The notes under the pieces: model-generated
What the model was told of the DNA's origin: nothing
Seen by the model: the letters and a program-made list of their open reading frames with translations, nothing else
Databases searched by the model: none
Program-made: the position numbers and the translations under genes
Part shown: one piece after another, positions 24,170 to 31,542 of the stretch
Layout of the letters: every line of letters begins with the position of its first letter
Position numbering within the stretch: position 1 is the stretch's first letter
Origin: CAWBYL01 sp963793025
GTDB taxonomy: Bacteria; Actinomycetota; Acidimicrobiia; Acidimicrobiales; Acidimicrobilacustridaceae
Direction: 5' to 3'
Length of the DNA: 64,000 nucleotides
Assembly: GCA_963793025.1 (NCBI GenBank)
Contig: CAWBYL010000004.1
Coordinates: 186,001 to 250,000 of the forward strand

Positions 24170-25876
24170 TCAGCCGATCGCGCTGGGCTGCTCGGCCGAC
24201 CGGCCACGGGGCGTTCGTTGCTGGTCGGCGAACAGGAGGTGCAGCATCTGCACCGCGATCGAGCCCTCGCCCACGGCCGACGCGACCCGCTTCACCGAGC
24301 CGCGGCGGACGTCGCCGGCCGCGAACACGCCGGGCATGCTCGTCTCGAGGTCGAACGGGCGACGCTCGAGCGGCCATGACGCTTCCGAGACGTCACCTCC
24401 GGTGCGGACGAAACCCTTGTCATCGCGCTCGATGTCGCTCGGAAGCCAGTCGGTGTGGGGCTGCGCTCCCATCAGGACGAACAGCGCCTGGGCCTCGACC
24501 GTGGTCTCGGCCTGCGTGGCGAGGTCGCGCAACACCAGGTGCCCGAGTCGGCCGTCGCCGCCGCCCCCCACGACCTGCGTGCCCAGTCGCACCGCGATGT
24601 TGTCCGTGGCCTCGACCTGGCGCACCAGGTAGTCCGACATGCCGGCGCGCAGCGACGAGGCCCGGATCACGAGCGTGACCGTCCGTGCGTATCGAGCGAG
24701 GTGCAGGGCGGCCTGACCGGCCGAGTTGGCCCCGCCGACGATGTAGGTGTCCTCGCCCACCACCCCGGGCGCTTCCGAGGTGGGGCCGCCGTAGTACACG
24801 CCGGCGCCGTTCAGCTCGTCGAGCTCCGGGATCTCGATGCGGCGATAGCTCGCGCCCATCGCCAGGAGCACCGCCGTCGTGCGGACGGGCTCGGAGTCTG
24901 ACAGCGAGACGACCAGCTCGTCGCCGTCTCGTTCGACGCCCGTGATCGTGTGCATGAACGCGAAGTCGGCGCCGAAGACCCAGGCCTGCTCGTAGGCCGC
25001 CCGGGCCAGCCGCCGACCGCTGACCCCGCGGGGGAAGCCGAGGTAGTTCCGGATCAGCGAGCTGGAGGTGGCCTGACCGCCGATGCCACCACTGTCGACC
25101 ACGAGCGTGGCGAGGCCCTCGGACGCGCCGTACACGGCGGCCGACAGGCCGGCGGGCCCAGCGCCGACGACAACGACGTCGAAGGATCGGGATCCCGGGT
25201 TCACCGGACCTCCGGCCGCCACCGCGATCTCGGCGTTGTCGGGGTTCTCCAGCACCTCGCCGTTCGGTAGGACCATCAGGGGCAGCTCGGCCCCGTCGCG
25301 AGCCGATGCGACGAGGGCTCGACCCTCGTCGGAGTCCCGGAGGCAGAAGCTGTGCGGGACGGCGCACTGCTGGAGGGCTTCGCGCAGCTCGTAGGCCCGG
25401 CCCGACCATGACTCGCCGACCACGTGGATCGTGTAGGGCGCGGCGCGCTGGGCCTCGGCCCATTCGAGCAGCATCGTGGAGATCGTCAGGTGGAACTCCT
25501 CATCCGGAGAGGTCGCCGGGCGCAGGAGGTAGTGGTCGAAGCGACCGTGGGCGATCCCGCTGAAGATCTCGTCGCCGGCGCCTCGCTGACCCAGGTTCTG
25601 GAACCCCATCAACAGTGCCCGCCGGGCGTGCGGGCGAATGTGGCCGACCTCGCCGAGCAGCTCGCTGCCCGTCGCTGCGCCCAGCCGTTCAGCGGCCAAC
25701 ACGAGGGCCACGTCCTCCCCGGACCGGGCGAGTTCGTCGAGCACCGACCGGGCCTCGTCGGAGGATGGGACGCAGATGATTCGGTAGTGGCGCTCGTATC
25801 GGTCGCGCAGCTCCCGCTCGATGGCACCCAACCCGTCGGCGTCGTCGTCGACCACGAGCAGCACGGGATCACCCAT
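24170..25876 (-). CDS. Fused receiver-like / thioredoxin-reductase-like flavoprotein
   Basis: A 568-aa cytoplasmic protein. Residues 1-135 look like a response-regulator receiver (acidic cluster VVDDDADG at 9-15), but the expected phospho-acceptor Asp is replaced (ALVLAAERL), so it is degenerate. Residues about 145-225 resemble a glutaredoxin/thioredoxin-like fold without an active-site CxxC. Residues 230-560 form an FAD/NAD(P)H domain pair (GAGPAG at 238-243; IVGGANSAG near 378; AAGDVRRGS near the end) of thioredoxin-reductase type, also without the redox CxxC. The only cysteines are at 35, 171 and 178. It matches the actinobacterial fused response-regulator/thioredoxin-reductase group; the electron acceptor is unknown. 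Confidence 0.88.
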   Translation of the reverse strand: MGDPVLLVVDDDADGLGAIERELRDRYERHYRIICVPSSDEARSVLDELARSGEDVALVLAAERLGAATGSELLGEVGHIRPHARRALLMGFQNLGQRGAGDEIFSGIAHGRFDHYLLRPATSPDEEFHLTISTMLLEWAEAQRAAPYTIHVVGESWSGRAYELREALQQCAVPHSFCLRDSDEGRALVASARDGAELPLMVLPNGEVLENPDNAEIAVAAGGPVNPGSRSFDVVVVGAGPAGLSAAVYGASEGLATLVVDSGGIGGQATSSSLIRNYLGFPRGVSGRRLARAAYEQAWVFGADFAFMHTITGVERDGDELVVSLSDSEPVRTTAVLLAMGASYRRIEIPELDELNGAGVYYGGPTSEAPGVVGEDTYIVGGANSAGQAALHLARYARTVTLVIRASSLRAGMSDYLVRQVEATDNIAVRLGTQVVGGGGDGRLGHLVLRDLATQAETTVEAQALFVLMGAQPHTDWLPSDIERDDKGFVRTGGDVSEASWPLERRPFDLETSMPGVFAAGDVRRGSVKRVASAVGEGSIAVQMLHLLFADQQRTPRGRSAEQPSAIG

Positions 25877-25974
25877 GGGCGCAGAATTTACGCCACACGA
25901 GCGCCGCCTTCACCGCCGATTGCACCCTCGACGGCGTCGTTCCCGCCTCACCAGCCGGCGAGGATCCTTCCGGC

Positions 25975-25997
25975 TACGTTTGCTGACACGGACGTCA
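25975..25997 (+). promoter_or_regulatory. Operator A and -10 of the Baeyer-Villiger monooxygenase operon
   Basis: TGACA-CGGA-CGTCA (25984-25997) is an imperfect inverted repeat preceded by TACGTT (25975-25980), a good -10, so the expected transcription start falls inside the operator. It is one of five copies of the cTRACR-N4-CGTCA element in this cluster and lies 81 bp before the start codon. Confidence 0.65.
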
Positions 25998-26077
25998 TGG
26001 TTCGTCGTTCGTGGTCAGGAGCTCGATTCGATCGCCCCGTCCCGTGACGTCGAGCTCCGTGAGCGAGGGGGAACGTC

Positions 26078-27898
26078 TTGGCGAGTGGGGGGAGAGCGGG
26101 CTACGACCGGGAGGGCACCCGTGCCCGGTACCGGGCCGAGCGCGACAAGCGCCTGGTGCCGGGCCGAGCCGACATCCGGGACCTGGCGACCGATGAGGCC
26201 TTCGCCGGATTCCGCCGAGACCCCTTCACCCCCTTCGTCGAGCGCGACCCCGTCATCGACGACGTCGACGTGGTGATCGTGGGCGGGGGGATCGCCGGCC
26301 TGCTCGCCGGAGTCCGGCTCCGCGAGAACGGCGTCGAGCGGATCCGCGTCATCGACCAGGCCGGCGGTGTCGGCGGCACCTGGTACTGGAACCGGTATCC
26401 GGGGGTGATGTGCGACATCGAGTCGTACATCTACATGCCGCTGCTGGAGGAGCTCGACGCTGTCCCCACCGAGCGCTACGCCTCGGGCGAGGAGATCCGA
26501 CTGCACCTCCAGGCCATCGCCGACCGGTTCGACCTCGTCAGCGACGCCCTGTTCCACACGGGAGTGGACCGCGCCGAGTGGGACGACGCGGCGGCTCGGT
26601 GGCGGGTGCACACCGACCGGGGCGACGAGCTCACCTGTCGCTACTACGTGCTCGCCGTCGGCATCCTCAACCTGCTCAAGTTGCCGGCGATCGCCGGCAT
26701 GGAGACCTTCGCCGGGCGCTCGTTCCACACCGCCCGCTGGGACTACGGCTACACCGGAGGCGGCCCCGGCCGTCCGCTCACCGGTCTCGGGGACAAGGTC
26801 GTCGGCCTCGTGGGCACAGGAGCCACCGGCATCCAGTGCGCGAAGCCGTTGGCCGCCGCGGCCCAGCACCTCTACGTCTTCCAGCGCACACCATCGGCCA
26901 TCGGTGTGCGCGGGAACGGACCGACCCCGCCGGACTTCGCCGCCGGCCTGGCGCCCGGTTGGCAGCAGGACCGGATGGACAACTTCCAGGCCATCATGCT
27001 CGGCCGGCCCGTCGAGGCGGACCTGACCGACGACGGATGGACCCGTCACTACGCCGCCCCCCAGCGGATCGCCCGACCGCCGGAGGTGAGCCTCGAGGAG
27101 TACCTGCGCACCGCCGAGGAGGTCGACTACTCGATCATGGAGGAGCACCGGCAGCGGGTCCTCGACCTGGTCGCCGACCCGGTCGCGGCCGCGGCCATGA
27201 AGCCCTACTACCGCTACATCTGCAAACGTCCGTGCTTCCACGACGAGTACCTCGAGGCCTTCAACCAGCCCAACGTGACCCTGGTCGACTGCCCCGGTGG
27301 GTTCGATCACGTCACCGCGGCCGGTCCGGTCGTCGGCGGCCACCAGTACGAGCTCGACTGCCTCGTCTACGGCACGGGCTTCGAGGCCGAGTTGACCCCC
27401 ATCTTCCGGCGGGCCGGCCACGACATCGTCGGCCGGGGCGGGGTGACCCTGGCCGAGAAGTGGAGCGACGGCGCCGCCAGCCTGTTCGGCATCATGAGCC
27501 GGGGCTTCCCGAACATGTTCATCATGCCGGCGCCCGGCCAGCAGGCCGTCGTGACGGTCAACTACACGCAGCTCGCCGTCCTGGGAGCGGCCTTCGTCGC
27601 CGGCGTGGTGGACAGCCTCGAGCGACGGGGGGCATCCCTGTTCGACGTGAGCGCCGCCGCCGAAGCGGACTGGACGCAGCAGATCGTCGGGTCCTTCGTG
27701 GATTCCAGCGCGGTGATGTCGGCCTGCACCCCGTCGAGGATCAACAACGAGGGTCACCCGGAGGCGGCCAACCCCCGCAACGGCAACTACGGCCGCGGGC
27801 TCGGCGACTACTTCGCCTACCGGGACCGGTTGGAGCGGTGGCTGGAGACCGGCGAGTGTGCCGGCCTCGAGCTCGACGTGCGGCTGGCGACGTCATGA
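26078..27898 (+). CDS. Baeyer-Villiger monooxygenase (class B flavoprotein)
   Basis: Inserts an oxygen next to a ketone carbonyl using FAD, NADPH and O2, giving an ester or lactone; 606 aa, cytoplasmic. The FAD-binding GGGIAG is at residues 69-74, GGTWYWNRYPGVMCD (near 107-121) is the usual aromatic FAD stretch, the Baeyer-Villiger fingerprint FxGxxxHxxxW(D) is at 211-222 (FAGRSFHTARWD), and the NADPH-binding GTGATG follows. The long N-terminal extension and overall length match cyclopentadecanone/cyclohexanone-type enzymes. The TTG start has a GAGGGGGA site about four bases upstream. It opens a five-gene overlapping operon and is preceded by operator A. The ketone substrate is unknown. Confidence 0.94.
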   Translation: MASGGRAGYDREGTRARYRAERDKRLVPGRADIRDLATDEAFAGFRRDPFTPFVERDPVIDDVDVVIVGGGIAGLLAGVRLRENGVERIRVIDQAGGVGGTWYWNRYPGVMCDIESYIYMPLLEELDAVPTERYASGEEIRLHLQAIADRFDLVSDALFHTGVDRAEWDDAAARWRVHTDRGDELTCRYYVLAVGILNLLKLPAIAGMETFAGRSFHTARWDYGYTGGGPGRPLTGLGDKVVGLVGTGATGIQCAKPLAAAAQHLYVFQRTPSAIGVRGNGPTPPDFAAGLAPGWQQDRMDNFQAIMLGRPVEADLTDDGWTRHYAAPQRIARPPEVSLEEYLRTAEEVDYSIMEEHRQRVLDLVADPVAAAAMKPYYRYICKRPCFHDEYLEAFNQPNVTLVDCPGGFDHVTAAGPVVGGHQYELDCLVYGTGFEAELTPIFRRAGHDIVGRGGVTLAEKWSDGAASLFGIMSRGFPNMFIMPAPGQQAVVTVNYTQLAVLGAAFVAGVVDSLERRGASLFDVSAAAEADWTQQIVGSFVDSSAVMSACTPSRINNEGHPEAANPRNGNYGRGLGDYFAYRDRLERWLETGECAGLELDVRLATS

Positions 27899-29601
27899 CC
27901 GCGCACCGGATCGTGGTCGTCACCGGAGGTGGAGGAGGCATCGGCGCCGCCATCGCCGAGGAGCTGGGTCGGCAGGGCGACTTCGTGGTCACCATGGATC
28001 CGCTCGTGTCGGTCGACGGATCGGCACCGCTCCCACCGACCGAGGAGACCACGGCGGACCGCATCGTCGCCGCCGGCGGAGCGGCTCGGGCCTCGTCGGT
28101 CTCGGTGACCGACGGCGCCGCCGTCAGCGCGCTGTTCGCCGCGCTGGTCGACGAGTTCGGTCGGCTCGACGCGGTCGTGAACGTAGCCGGCATCAGCCGG
28201 CCCACGAGCTTCACCGGCGGAAGCGAACATGACTGGCACAGCGTGCTGTCGGTGCATCTCGACGGCTATCTCAACGTCCTCGCCGCCGCCCTGCCGATCA
28301 TGGCCGCGGCCGGACGCGGACAGGTGCTCGGGGTCACGTCCGGCTCGGGGTGGCGCGCCGCCGACACGGGCGCCTACGGCTGCGCCAAGCGGGCGGTGGC
28401 CTCGCTCACCTGGCAGATGGGGACGCAGGCCCCGCCCGGTGTGGTCGTCAACGCCGTCTCGCCCATCGCGATGACCCGCATGGTCACGGCTGCCCTGGAG
28501 CGGGCACCGAGTGGGGGTCCACCGGGCGCGACGTCGACGTCCACCGGGGGCCTGGCGCTGAGCTCGATGCCGACGCCCGAGCAGCTCGGGCCCATCGGCG
28601 CCCATCTCGTGAGCGACGACATCTCGTGGTGCCAGGGACAGGTGGTCTTCGCCGGAGGGTCGGAGGTGGCGCTGATCGATCCGCCTCGGCTCCTCGAGGT
28701 GGTGCGCATCCACGACGCTCCCTCGCTCGCCTCGGTGCTGGAGTCCACGTCCCTCGGCGCGCTGGTGCCGGCCGAGGCCCTCCAGGCCAGCACCGGCGGG
28801 AGCAATCCCCGGTTCGGCGCCCTCTTCGACAGATCGTCGGCCGACGATCTCCCGCCCCCGGCGGTGACGTCGTGCCTCGTGGTCTCCGATCGTCCAGAGC
28901 TGACGGCGTCGGTCGCGGCCGCCCTCGACCGGCGCGGCGTGGCCACCGGCGCGGTCGCCCCGGGAGAGGCCGGCTCGGGCTTCGGCGCGTCGGCCGACGC
29001 GCTGACGACGGCGGCCGTCGAGGTGGGAGGTCCCGTCGAGGCCGTGGTCGTCGCCCTGGCCGGTCCGAGCGCTCCGGGCGGCGCGTCGAGCGGGTGGGAG
29101 CGGCTCCTCGCCGAGCACGCCGGCATCGTCGACCACATCCGCACCGATGCCGGCTGGGCCCGCGCCGTGGCCGACCACGCATCCCGATCCGGTCGGCCGA
29201 TCCGCCTGGTCACGCTCACCGACGCCATGACCGGCGGTGGCCGCAGCCGGGCCCAGGCCGCGGCGCAGCTCGCTCGAGCGGCGGGCCCGGCCACCGGCGA
29301 ACGCGTGGCGGCCTTCGCCGTGAGCGTCGAGACGGCGGTCGGGGATGGCGGGCCCGCCATCGGAGATGTCGTGGCTCACCTGGTCACGAGCCCCGACGCA
29401 TGGGGTCTGTCCGGCGCCGAGCTGGTGGTGGGTGTGGGTTGGCTCGGCCTCCGCAGCCACCCACGCGCCGGAGCCAGCATCACCTTCGGCGGTCCCGACC
29501 TTCCCGAGTGGCTCGACGACACGCTCGCGACCATGGTCGCCACGAGCCCGCGCCCGGCGGGGGACGACCATCGGCCTCCGGCGACGGAGGGAGCCAGATG
29601 A
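27895..29601 (+). CDS. Two-domain SDR: active N-terminal reductase fused to a degenerate SDR-like domain
   Basis: A 568-aa protein, about twice the normal SDR length. The N-terminal domain (1-260) has the cofactor loop TGGGGGIG, NVAGIS, a Ser in VTSGSGW and the catalytic YGCAK, so it should be an active NAD(P) oxidoreductase. The C-terminal domain (about 300-555) has SDR-like strand-helix order (SCLVVSDRPELTASVAAALDRRG, EAVVVALAGPS, RAQAAAQLARA) but no glycine loop and no Y-x3-K, so it is probably structural or regulatory. The ATG overlaps the monooxygenase stop (ATGA). It may oxidise the alcohol that yields the monooxygenase's ketone, or act on a hydrolysis product. Confidence 0.85.
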   Translation: MTAHRIVVVTGGGGGIGAAIAEELGRQGDFVVTMDPLVSVDGSAPLPPTEETTADRIVAAGGAARASSVSVTDGAAVSALFAALVDEFGRLDAVVNVAGISRPTSFTGGSEHDWHSVLSVHLDGYLNVLAAALPIMAAAGRGQVLGVTSGSGWRAADTGAYGCAKRAVASLTWQMGTQAPPGVVVNAVSPIAMTRMVTAALERAPSGGPPGATSTSTGGLALSSMPTPEQLGPIGAHLVSDDISWCQGQVVFAGGSEVALIDPPRLLEVVRIHDAPSLASVLESTSLGALVPAEALQASTGGSNPRFGALFDRSSADDLPPPAVTSCLVVSDRPELTASVAAALDRRGVATGAVAPGEAGSGFGASADALTTAAVEVGGPVEAVVVALAGPSAPGGASSGWERLLAEHAGIVDHIRTDAGWARAVADHASRSGRPIRLVTLTDAMTGGGRSRAQAAAQLARAAGPATGERVAAFAVSVETAVGDGGPAIGDVVAHLVTSPDAWGLSGAELVVGVGWLGLRSHPRAGASITFGGPDLPEWLDDTLATMVATSPRPAGDDHRPPATEGAR

Positions 29602-30464
29602 CCTCACGGCCCCGACGAGTCGTCGACGCCCACGTGCACCTGTGGGATCCGGCACGAACCGACTGGTACCCGTACCTCTCGGGACGCACGCGACTGGACA
29701 TGGGCGACGTCACGGCGATGGCTCGCCGCTTCGACGTACCCACCTACCTCGCCGAGGCGGCCGGGTGGAACGTCCACAAGATCGTGAACGTCGCGGCGGC
29801 GACCGGCCGCCACTCGATCGACGAGACCCTCGAGCTCGGCCGTCGTGGGGACGAGGACGGCCATCCCGACGCCATCGTGGGCGGCATCCCACCGACCGGA
29901 TCGGTGGCCGAGGCGGTCGAGCTCATCGAGCGCCAGATGGCCGCCTCCCGATTTCGGGGGGTGCGCCCGATGGGGGCGCACGACGGTCCTCTCCCTTCCG
30001 CCGGCGTGCTGAGGGCCCTGCAGGAGCGGGGACTGCTGTTCGAACTGATGACCCAGGCCGACCAGCTCCGAACGGCGGCGACGGGGCTGGCCGGGTTCGA
30101 CGAGCTGGTGGTCGTCGTCGAGCACACCGGCTGGCCCCGCTCGGGCTCAGAGGAGGAGTTCGCCCTCTGGGCGGCGGGCATGGACGCCCTGGCCGGCCTC
30201 GGCGCCAACGTGGTGTGCAAGTTGTCAGGTCTGGCCATGCCCCTGGGGTCGATCGGCGTCGATGCCTTCCGCCCGTGGCTCGAGTACGCCATCGAGACCT
30301 TCGGGGTGGACCGGTGCTTGTTCGCCAGCAACTTCCCCGTCGACGGCATGCACGGCACCTTCGAGGAGCTCTACGGCGTCTACGCGGCCGTCACCGACGG
30401 CCTCGACGAGGAGTCACGCGACAAGCTCTTCGCCGCCAACGCCGAGCGCGTCTACCGATGCTGA
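29598..30464 (+). CDS. Amidohydrolase_2-type metal hydrolase (first copy)
   Basis: A 288-aa TIM-barrel protein of the amidohydrolase-2 family, which includes lactone hydrolases and decarboxylases. The N-terminal metal-binding HxH is clear (DAHVHLWDP), further candidate ligands are the His in VVEHTGWPR (near residue 175) and the Asp of the final strand region (SNFPVDGMHG). The ATG overlaps the stop of the two-domain SDR (ATGA). A lactone-hydrolysing role after Baeyer-Villiger oxidation is attractive but is inference from context. Confidence 0.88.
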   Translation: MTSRPRRVVDAHVHLWDPARTDWYPYLSGRTRLDMGDVTAMARRFDVPTYLAEAAGWNVHKIVNVAAATGRHSIDETLELGRRGDEDGHPDAIVGGIPPTGSVAEAVELIERQMAASRFRGVRPMGAHDGPLPSAGVLRALQERGLLFELMTQADQLRTAATGLAGFDELVVVVEHTGWPRSGSEEEFALWAAGMDALAGLGANVVCKLSGLAMPLGSIGVDAFRPWLEYAIETFGVDRCLFASNFPVDGMHGTFEELYGVYAAVTDGLDEESRDKLFAANAERVYRC

Positions 30465-30754
30465 GCGCCGAGCGCTCCGAGGCGTCCGGGCGGCCCCGCT
30501 CGGTCGGCGGCCAGCCGGCCCGGGGCCGCACGCTCCGTCAGGCCGGCCGCCGCAACGTCGCCCGCCTGCTCGACGCCGTCGTGGTGGAGATGCGCGAGCT
30601 GGCCGGCGAGCTCCCGGAGATCGAACCGGGAACAGCCGGCCGCGACGCCTTGCGGGGCTGGCGCGACACGCTCGCCGACATCTCGTACCCCGGGCTCTTC
30701 CTGCAGCGCGGCGAGGACCTGGTCATCACCGACGACGAGAGAAGCGACTCGTGA
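30458..30754 (+). CDS. 98-aa protein of unknown function within the monooxygenase operon
   Basis: I do not recognise a family. The first 35 residues are basic and probably disordered; the rest is predicted mainly helical (RQAGRRNVARLLDAVVVEMRE, then RDALRGWRDTLADIS) with an acidic end. The ATG lies 7 bp inside the upstream amidohydrolase gene and its TGA overlaps the next GTG, so it is fully embedded in the translationally coupled unit, which supports its being real. A small accessory subunit is a possibility. Confidence 0.65.
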   Translation: MLSAERSEASGRPRSVGGQPARGRTLRQAGRRNVARLLDAVVVEMRELAGELPEIEPGTAGRDALRGWRDTLADISYPGLFLQRGEDLVITDDERSDS

Positions 30755-31185
30755 CGAACATCGTGAACCACGTGGGCCTCTGCGTCACCGATCCGGTCCG
30801 GTCCCGCCGCTTCTACGAAGGTGTCTTCGGTTTCACCCACCGCAACGACCTGGTGCCCGCCGAGGCGCCCACCGCCCGGCTCCTCCAGATCTCGCCGCCG
30901 GTGGGGCTGACCGCCGTCTACCTGGAGCTGGACGGGTTCGTCCTCGAGTTGCTCCACTTCGACCGTGACGGCAACGAGGCCGCCCGCGCTCGCTCGTTCA
31001 CCGAGCCGGGGCTCACCCACCTCTCGTTCGGCGTCGACGACGTCGACGCCACCTGCGAGCTCGTGCGGACCCACGGCGGCCAGGTCCTGGTGGACACCGA
31101 TCTCGGCGGCGTGGCGGTGCTGGTCAGGGACCCGGACGGGCAGCTCCTGGAGCTCCTCTCCCGGCACCGACCGGACGCAGCGTGA
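30751..31185 (+). CDS. VOC superfamily (glyoxalase/extradiol dioxygenase fold) protein
   Basis: A 144-aa protein of the vicinal-oxygen-chelate fold: two beta-alpha-beta-beta-beta modules, with HVGLCVTDPVRSRRFYEGVFGF at the start, a central LELLHFDRDG, and HLSFGVDDVDATCELV and VRDPDGQLLELL in the second half. Candidate metal ligands are the His of NHVGL, the Glu of LELLH, the His of LTHLSF and the Glu of LLELLS. Members are isomerases, dioxygenases or epimerases; the exact reaction is not predictable. GTG start overlapping the upstream TGA (GTGA); last gene of the five-gene unit. Confidence 0.88.
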   Translation: MTNIVNHVGLCVTDPVRSRRFYEGVFGFTHRNDLVPAEAPTARLLQISPPVGLTAVYLELDGFVLELLHFDRDGNEAARARSFTEPGLTHLSFGVDDVDATCELVRTHGGQVLVDTDLGGVAVLVRDPDGQLLELLSRHRPDAA

Positions 31186-31307
31186 CCTGGCGATGTCGGT
31201 GACGGGTTGGTCCGGACGTCGTCGAGATCCTCCCGTCGACCCGGGTCGTGCCCCCCGGGTCGGTACGGTGATGACAGTGCACCGAGCGACGACGGGAGCG
31301 TCCGAAA

Positions 31308-31327
31308 GCCTGACGACGTCGTCAGGC
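31308..31327 (+). promoter_or_regulatory. Operator B, perfect 20-bp palindrome before the ferredoxin gene
   Basis: GCCTGACGACGTCGTCAGGC is perfectly self-complementary and contains TGACG-ACGT-CGTCA at 31311-31324. It ends four bases before the ferredoxin ribosome-binding site and is the most symmetric of the five copies. Confidence 0.75.
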
Positions 31328-31344
31328 ATCTGGAGGGGGTGGTC

Positions 31345-31542
31345 GTGCGCATAGAGCTCGACGAGGAGACATGCACCGGGCACGGCCGTTGCTACATGTT
31401 GAGCCCGGACTACTACGAGGCCGACGACGACGGCTACTGCGTCGCTCCGGTCGGGGTGGTCCCGGTCGCGCTGGAGGTCGCGGCGCGGCGCGGGGCGCAG
31501 AACTGTCCGGAGGACGCCCTCACCATCATCGAGGACGAGTGA
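31345..31542 (+). CDS. Ferredoxin of the P450-partner type, probable 3Fe-4S cluster
   Basis: A 65-aa acidic electron carrier. Cys10-x2-His13-x2-Cys16 near the start and Cys54-Pro55 near the end form the C-x2-x-x2-C...CP pattern of actinobacterial ferredoxins that feed cytochromes P450 and usually carry one 3Fe-4S cluster, with His in place of the second Cys. The GTG at 31345 is chosen because GGAGG lies eight bases upstream and the family starts here. The P450 at 37173-38369 is the obvious partner; no ferredoxin reductase is seen in the window. Separate from the upstream operon by 159 bp that contain operator B. Confidence 0.92.
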   Translation: MRIELDEETCTGHGRCYMLSPDYYEADDDGYCVAPVGVVPVALEVAARRGAQNCPEDALTIIEDE

